The notes beneath the pieces are model-generated. The model searched no databases. It had not been told where the DNA came from and saw only the letters and a list, made by a program, of their open reading frames with translations. Made by a program: the position numbers and the translations under genes. Positions 6,985 through 11,743 of a stretch of DNA of 11,743 bases are shown piece by piece. Every line of letters starts with the position of its first letter. Positions within the stretch are counted from its first letter, which is position 1. The stretch is from positions 1 through 11,743 of the forward strand of contig JASAON010001313.1 in the NCBI GenBank assembly GCA_030849065.1. The letters are read 5' to 3'. Source of the DNA: Jaenimonas drosophilae. Taxonomy: Eukaryota; Euglenozoa; Kinetoplastea; Trypanosomatida; Trypanosomatidae.

Positions 6985-7849
6985 TGCGAGGATGCACATG
7001 TTCATCATGGCACATGATGTACGTTTCTGATGTTTTCGTTTTTTTTTTGGAAGAAGAAAAATGTGTTTTGGCTTGACGTCCTCCTGGACTGAAAGAAAAA
7101 CCTTCAATACAATATCTCTCTCTTTATTTTTGTGTGTCCGGAAAAAAAATTATACATGGGCGGACCTGCTCTCACTGTGTGCGGTGCCCGCTGCGTTGTG
7201 TGGTGGCTGAACGATGAAGTTGGCATATACACACGCCGATGGTTATGTGCGCCGGCTTATTCGGCTGGTGTGCATCGTTCATCGTCCAACGTGTTTTGTT
7301 TGGAAGAGTTTTTTTCTTTGGCAAATCTTCTCTCTCTCTCTCTCTGGCCATGCTCGTAGCAGATGGTACGGGTGATGAGCTGGCCGCGCGGTATTATATG
7401 AAGATGAAAGTGGTGTGGCTGTGGTGCGTCTTGGCGGTTGGCCTGAGGCGTGCTCCGGTCACTGGCCATCCTTCTTCTCCTGTTTATATGGAAGGTGATT
7501 GCAACCACGTACATCTAGTACGTGGGGATCTGTGCGGAGTAGTACTCCATGTATGTAGGTGCACTATACTCTATGACTGACACTAACTATCTTCTTATAC
7601 TCCACATTCATCTTGTTGTTGTTGTTGTTGATTTTGTTAATGTTAAAACACACACAAACAAAAATAGGTGTTGATTGGCCAAGTTGTTTGCCGGGTGATT
7701 GATTGCCGTGTAGGTGGTCCGGCACTTCTATCCCCTCACAGTCCCTATCTTGGGCCATAATAACTGCACACACAGACACACACTCACACATATATATACT
7801 AGGACGTATCACTTCTCCCAGTGCAGAAGCTTTGCTGTTGTGTGTTGTT
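6985..7849 (+). other. Spacer between E and the 523-residue gene
   Basis: No intact gene. It holds T-runs (about 7040-7048), an A-run (7142-7148), a (TC)n tract at 7327-7345 followed by CAGATG, and a (TTG)n run near 7613-7630. The CAGATG context may mark a relic family copy, described separately. Confidence 0.65.
7327..7401 (+). pseudogene. Possible relic of a sixth family member (start region only)
   Basis: A (TC)n pyrimidine tract (7327-7345) is followed by CAG at 7360-7362 touching an ATG at 7363. The 18 nt from the CAG match the start of gene A at 15 positions, and both translate as M(L/V)RV. The frame stops after 12 codons. Farther downstream I see only vague resemblance to the domain, so this may be chance. 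Confidence 0.2.
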
Positions 7850-7892
7850 GTGCTCCTCCTCCTCCGACACATACACACACACACACACACAG
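7850..7892 (+). promoter_or_regulatory. Spliced-leader acceptor candidate for the 523-residue gene
   Basis: A TCC-rich pyrimidine tract (7850-7866) runs into a CA repeat that ends in CAG, with AG at 7891-7892. Splicing there would leave a leader of about 129 nt before the ATG at 8022. AGs closer to the start lack a comparable tract. Confidence 0.45.
7867..7891 (+). repeat. (AC)n microsatellite
   Basis: An AC run interrupted once by a T, lying between a pyrimidine tract and the candidate acceptor AG. Confidence 0.85.
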
Positions 7893-8021
7893 TGGCCAGT
7901 GTTTGTATCTTTGGCCCAGCACACATTGACGTGCACGTGTGCGTTGCGTACTTGACTGAGGCAAGATCTCATCATCATCATCATTATCACACACAAACAC
8001 ATTGCGAAGGACGTACAAAGG

Positions 8022-9593
8022 ATGGATGAGGCATCATCACTGAACCCTAAGTTCCTCTCCGCGGAAGAGTTGCGCCCATCGGCAACACGCCACAACACCG
8101 CTCGCCGACGACGCATCTTCCTCAGCCCCACCGCACCCATCCATCCTCAAGACGCTCATGACGAGAATGGCGGACATGTGGCACCCAATATGGAGTACAG
8201 CCCACCACCAGGGCTCCAACGTTGGCGAACGGGGAGCTGCCCCGCGATACGTTTCGGTGAAGATAGCGATGCGCAGAGCACCACCACAGTGGCCTCCGCG
8301 AGCACCGCATCGGGCATCGCTCCGCTGCAGATGTTGCTGCCGCTGCGTGAGCCCATGGTCAACGCACCTCCTTATTCTGCGGTGGCCCCGCTCACTTCAC
8401 GCACAGGCTTTGAAAGTGCGAGCCGAGCACGAGAGGCTTTGGTACCTCCTCCACCTCAGCCACTTCACCACCACCACCATCATCGCCGGCAGCAATATCT
8501 TGCTGCACTGCCGCCCACCACCACCACCACTACACTCCGCAGCACCCGCGAGATTCCTCTCCCTCCAGCTCTGCCATCCATCATCTCCAGTATCACAGCA
8601 CCGCCCGTCGCGACGCTGCCAACCCCCATCGCCACAACAACATGGCGCACTGGAACAAAAACACGTAGTAGTGCGGATGGCTCACCACATCCATTGTACG
8701 CATCTTCATCCTCCACTCCTGAGCACCCCAGCGGCGGCAACACGAGCAACACAACGAGCCACAGCAGCAGCAGCGGCGCTGTGGTGAGCGACGCACATGG
8801 CGAAGGATCATCGGTGAGCCTGGCATCATCGCCCATGTCTGGGCAAACACGCCGTCTCTCCACGAGCCGCGTGATGATGATGCACGATGCCCCAACAAGC
8901 TTTCCGTTTATCACGTTTCATTGTGTGCAACAGGGACGTGGTGGCGAAGGAGGTGGTGGTGGTGGTGGTGGTGGCGGAAGTGGCCACATGATGGCCATGA
9001 TGGACTGCATCTCACCCAACAACAAGAACAACAACAGCAACCCAGCCACACATCATCATGATGGCCGGAGCACCTCCCCGCTCGCTGCCACCGCCACAGA
9101 TTCGCTGGCGCCGTGGCACACAAGCTTCAAATCCTTCACCTACATTGAGGCACTCCTCGCCAAGGAACGAGATGCCATTGAGGCGAGCAACACCTTGTTG
9201 CACAGCTCGAGCCAGGATGCTGTGGCAGATGGCGTGGCACAAGCACTGCAACAAGGAATGCAGGGTGAGGGTCTTGCCTTGTTTGGCTCAATTGCAAATG
9301 GCAGTGGTTGGGGTGGTGCCACAACGAGCGATACGGCGGTGCCAACGCGTTCGTGCGATTTGCCGTCGGTGCTGGAGGTGGTCTCGCGTGGAAGCATGGA
9401 GCTCCGCCAACCTTTGGGCCAATCACCGCTGCTGATGATGATGAACCCCAACAACAACACCAACACCAACAACAACAGCAGTGTGCGAGCATCGAGCTTT
9501 TCGCTCATGAGCTCGATGGCACACCTCTCACGGCCACATGCAGATGAGTTTTCACCCGCACCAGAGCCATCCGCGGAGCTCTACGGGCGTTGA
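8022..9593 (+). CDS. Low-complexity Ser/Thr/Pro/Asn-rich protein of unknown function
   Basis: 523 residues; not recognised and unrelated to the upstream family. A basic patch (RHNTARRRRIFLSP, about 23-36) lies near the N-terminus. Homopolymer-like regions follow: six His (149-154), poly-Thr (165-171), Ser/Thr-rich (225-283, including RRLS at 277-280, a basophilic kinase-type site), poly-Gly (308-319), and Asn-rich stretches (333-340 and 475-486). More ordinary segments are SFPFITFHC (293-301), a likely helical block 368-421 (SFKSFTYIEALLAKERDAIE onward) and LPSVLEVVSRGSMELRQPLG (448-467). No signal peptide, membrane helix or known catalytic motif is visible. Length, codon use and the ordered islands favour a real gene. 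It looks like a disordered regulatory or RNP-type protein, but that is only an impression. I used the first ATG of the frame. Confidence 0.75.
   Translation: MDEASSLNPKFLSAEELRPSATRHNTARRRRIFLSPTAPIHPQDAHDENGGHVAPNMEYSPPPGLQRWRTGSCPAIRFGEDSDAQSTTTVASASTASGIAPLQMLLPLREPMVNAPPYSAVAPLTSRTGFESASRAREALVPPPPQPLHHHHHHRRQQYLAALPPTTTTTTLRSTREIPLPPALPSIISSITAPPVATLPTPIATTTWRTGTKTRSSADGSPHPLYASSSSTPEHPSGGNTSNTTSHSSSSGAVVSDAHGEGSSVSLASSPMSGQTRRLSTSRVMMMHDAPTSFPFITFHCVQQGRGGEGGGGGGGGGGSGHMMAMMDCISPNNKNNNSNPATHHHDGRSTSPLAATATDSLAPWHTSFKSFTYIEALLAKERDAIEASNTLLHSSSQDAVADGVAQALQQGMQGEGLALFGSIANGSGWGGATTSDTAVPTRSCDLPSVLEVVSRGSMELRQPLGQSPLLMMMNPNNNTNTNNNSSVRASSFSLMSSMAHLSRPHADEFSPAPEPSAELYGR
8950..8976 (+). repeat. 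(GGT)n coding microsatellite
   Basis: GGT-type repeats encode the poly-Gly run of the 523-residue protein. It lies at about residue 310 and is likely to vary in length. Confidence 0.9.
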
Positions 9594-9716
9594 TGGTGGC
9601 GCCGAGGATGATGATGATGATGCAGAACAACGCTGATGTGAGGAATGAAGCATGTGGGGGAGGGGCATAACCGTTGTTGCCCAACCTCATGACTCCATCC
9701 CCACGTGTACTGCATG

Positions 9717-9734
9717 TTTTTTTTTTTTTTTCAG
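9717..9734 (+). promoter_or_regulatory. Poly-T tract with CAG (processing signal candidate)
   Basis: Fifteen T residues followed by CAG, 124 nt after the stop at 9593. In a polycistronic kinetoplastid transcript such a tract would direct trans-splicing and, coupled to it, polyadenylation of the upstream mRNA. Confidence 0.45.
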
Positions 9735-9951
9735 TTCATGTATCTTCTGTTTCTGATGATACACATTTTATTTGTGCCTTTTTTCGTTTTCGTTGTATGA
9801 GGAACAACAAACGCATTTGTCTGTGCGTATGTCGGGCATACACATTCCTTCCACCTCGTTCCTCACTCATCTTCTTGCTGAGACGTCGAGGATGTGGCGT
9901 GATGATGATGATGCATGCCATCCTGCTCACTCACTCATATATGAAGAGACG

Positions 9952-9994
9952 CTTCTTTTTTTTTTTTTGATGTTTCATCTTTGCTCATGTGCAG
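9952..9994 (+). promoter_or_regulatory. T-rich tract with downstream CAG
   Basis: A T-run (9956-9968) and further T-rich sequence lead to CAG at 9992-9994. The interval is interrupted by purines, so this is weaker than the neighbouring candidates. Confidence 0.3.
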
Positions 9995-10096
9995 AGTGGA
10001 GAAATGCTCCAGGGACTATCGCAACACACTGCACATGCTGGCTTCCCTCACTTGTTCTTTGGATGATGATGTTGATGAAAGTCATGTTTTGGCATG

Positions 10097-10114
10097 TTTT
10101 TTTTTTTTTTTTAG
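10097..10114 (+). promoter_or_regulatory. Poly-T tract with TAG (acceptor candidate)
   Basis: Sixteen T residues directly followed by AG at 10113-10114. No substantial ORF follows it closely. Confidence 0.4.
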
Positions 10115-10152
10115 CACATGCTTGTGTTTTCATATTTTGCTTGTTTCTTTTG

Positions 10153-10193
10153 TTTTTGCTGCTGTTTTTTTTTTGGCGGATGACTGTTGCCAG
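10153..10193 (+). promoter_or_regulatory. T-rich tract with CAG abutting an ATG
   Basis: A T-rich tract (10153-10174) is followed, with no earlier AG, by CAG at 10191-10193 touching an ATG. The arrangement matches the family genes. Confidence 0.4.
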
Positions 10194-10301
10194 ATGAACC
10201 CGTTTCCTCCTCCTTCATTTATCACGATTTACTCCATGTGTGGCAGTGAAGAAGAAACGATGAGGAGCTCTTTTGTGTATGTCTGTGCTTGCACGCCATG
10301 A
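10194..10301 (+). CDS. Possible 35-residue small ORF
   Basis: It starts at the ATG right after the acceptor-like CAG and encodes 35 residues beginning MNPFPPPSF, with a short EEE stretch in the middle. It has no similarity to the upstream family. Only its position next to a good acceptor supports it; the ORF length is easily reached by chance. Confidence 0.15.
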   Translation: MNPFPPPSFITIYSMCGSEEETMRSSFVYVCACTP

Positions 10302-11130
10302 TCAAATCATCATCATCATCATGTTGATGTATATCCTTCATGACGGAAGCTGCGAAGTGTACTCGCGCCAACTCATCACCATCATATCCTTTTTTTTTCT
10401 TTTTTCATGCTTCTAAGCTGTGGGCCTCATCGAATTCTGTTTGCGATGAAGCTCATTGTGGCGCCGTGCTCGCTACATACCTCATCTCATGGTTGGATGG
10501 CCATGATGATGATGTGCACGTACGTCTGTGTCTGTTGTTGTTATGGATGAGAAGGATGTATGCATCTTTGGCCGCAACACACATTGCGTAGAATTAGGGC
10601 CTACTTTCTTGTTTTCCGAGTAGTATCTTCTTCATGTTGGTGTTGTGGTTTGTGTGGTTTGTAAGGCATCTCTTCTTCTATCCTTCCTTCCTTTGCATGC
10701 CTCATCCACCTTCATCTCTTTGTACGTCGTTGGCAAAGAACATATGTGTTTGCACGCTGGAGATGGATGCTGGAAGGTAGATGCACGGTACTCAACGTAC
10801 AATCATGATCATAATCATCTCCAGCTGATGTGCAACACACCACCTTTACACTTTTTTTTTCTTTCTTTCTTCTTGTTTCTTTTTTTGTTGTTGTTACTTC
10901 TATTCGTGTATACGCTCATGCTCCTCTTGTGAGGGTACGCAAGATGAAAGGGACTCATGTTTTCTTTTCTTGTGTGTTTGTTTCTTTTGTTTTCTTCTAT
11001 TCATTGCCAATTATCTTTCTTCCTAACGATGGATTATTCTGCATGATTTTTTTTTCTTTTCTTTGTTTCTACGGTGTGAGGTGGTGCGCGAGCACACACA
11101 TGATATAGTGTGCTGGTATGATGCACAACA

Positions 11131-11183
11131 CCTCCATCACCTCCCCTCCCCATCCCCCTCTCCCCTCCTCCTCCTCACTCCTA
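11131..11183 (+). repeat. CT-rich polypyrimidine tract
   Basis: About 50 nt almost purely C and T, C-rich unlike the T-runs elsewhere in this region. The next AG downstream is near 11244-11245. It could serve an acceptor for a gene beyond the window, or be a simple repeat. Confidence 0.6.
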
Positions 11184-11510
11184 CATTGAATTCATGTGCA
11201 ACACAACCACACCTTTCACTGATGTGTATGTTTTTGCTCATGAAGGATGATGCATATCACAGTCGCGGCCATGATTGGGCACACACGAGAAACAAGAAAA
11301 AAACAAAAAGAAAACATCATCAACAACGTCATGCGGGATGAGATGATGCGACGTCGTGGCCTATAACATCTCTCTGCCTCTCTATATACTTCAGCTGCTC
11401 TTGCACGAAGAAGATGCGGTGGTGCAGGGATGTTTCCATTCATGTGTACGGCGTCTGAGATCATGGCTTCCATGTATGTATGGCTCTCCTATTCTGCCTC
11501 GATTTAATTT

Positions 11511-11541
11511 GTTTTTGTTTTTGTTTTTGTTTTTGTTTTTG
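11511..11541 (+). repeat. (GTTTTT)5 hexanucleotide repeat
   Basis: Five perfect GTTTTT units plus a final G on the + strand, in gene-free sequence. Confidence 0.95.
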
Positions 11542-11743
11542 TCCGTGGAGATCAGCATACAACACAACACAGAAACGTATATATCGTGTACGGAACATGC
11601 AATTGGCGTGTTGCCTGACTTGATTGTGCTCGATGACCACTCACTCTCATGCACTCTTCTTCATCATCTTCTTCATTCTGCGCACATACTTCTCACAGCT
11701 TGAAGTAGGCGGGCTGCAAAACACACCAACACACATCCATACA

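Larger units (their letters stand above)
9594..11743 (+). other. 2.15-kb gene-poor 3' region
   Basis: No convincing gene on either strand. It contains GAT/ATC triplet repeats (9607-9622, 9901-9913, 10306-10322), several T-runs each followed by AG, a CT-rich tract (11131-11183) and (GTTTTT)5. The ORFs here are short and composition-driven. It is most simply the 3' UTR of the upstream gene plus intergenic sequence; a downstream gene probably starts beyond the window. Confidence 0.65.

Noticed and set aside
6373..7107. 244-residue antisense ORF across E, with matching antisense ORFs across B (2058-2618) and D (4813-5409)
   Set aside because: They are similar only because the sense strands are near-identical. 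The paralogs A and C do not keep them, while the sense frame is conserved in all five.
7969..7985. (CAT)n run and other microsatellites as a possible CRISPR or satellite array
   Set aside because: They are short simple repeats without spacers, typical of this spacer DNA.
10301..10323. TGATGA-like boxes in GAT/ATC repeats considered as snoRNA C boxes
   Set aside because: No matching D box at suitable spacing with a terminal stem could be seen; the boxes come from triplet repeats.
11063..11703. Several 85-115-residue ORFs near the right end
   Set aside because: They overlap on both strands, are rich in residues expected from CT- and T-rich DNA, and lack ordered motifs.

Overview
The window looks like part of a kinetoplastid (trypanosomatid-like) nuclear genome. 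All convincing genes lie on the + strand and none shows an intron. They are separated by roughly 0.65-1.1 kb spacers full of polypyrimidine tracts, T-runs and CA/TG/CAT microsatellites. Pyrimidine tracts followed by AG sit just before the start codons, as expected for spliced-leader trans-splicing of a polycistronic transcript. I see no promoter, tRNA, rRNA, transposon or CRISPR signal. The genus cannot be fixed from the sequence, and the kinetoplastid assignment is itself an inference.

Positions 1-6984 carry a tandem family of five paralogous genes, called A to E here: A 4-1023, B 2067-2690, C 3429-4169, D 4822-5298, E 6418-6984. Each protein has the same three-part plan: an N-terminal domain of about 120-140 residues starting MLxxxxxP, then a short cysteine-string segment (9-14 Cys, ending in a run of 3-6), then a C-terminal tail that differs in every member. 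The tail of A is a GYGQ/PPPQQ-rich prion-like repeat. B and E have acidic Pro/Glu tails that share a VEVPPP motif. C has five KNPxxx hexapeptide repeats. D has almost no tail. I do not recognise the family. The cysteine strings suggest S-acylated, membrane-attached proteins whose tails face the cytosol, but that is inference.

The N-terminal coding parts of B, D and E are about 99% identical at the DNA level, synonymous sites included, while their tails and spacers are unrelated. This points to gene conversion or segmental exchange confined to the domain, with the breakpoint in or near the TGC-repeat that encodes the cysteine string. The domain itself looks like two tandem beta-alpha-beta-like halves. 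In A, B, D and E the candidate splice-acceptor AG directly touches the ATG, which would leave no genomic 5' UTR.

Positions 8022-9593 encode an unrelated 523-residue low-complexity protein with homopolymers of His, Gly, Asn and Ser/Thr around a few ordinary-looking segments. Between E and this gene, near 7327-7365, a pyrimidine tract plus CAGATG resembles the start of gene A and may be a relic copy. The last 2.15 kb (9594-11743) holds no convincing gene, only poly-T/AG signals, a CT-rich tract and a (GTTTTT)n repeat.
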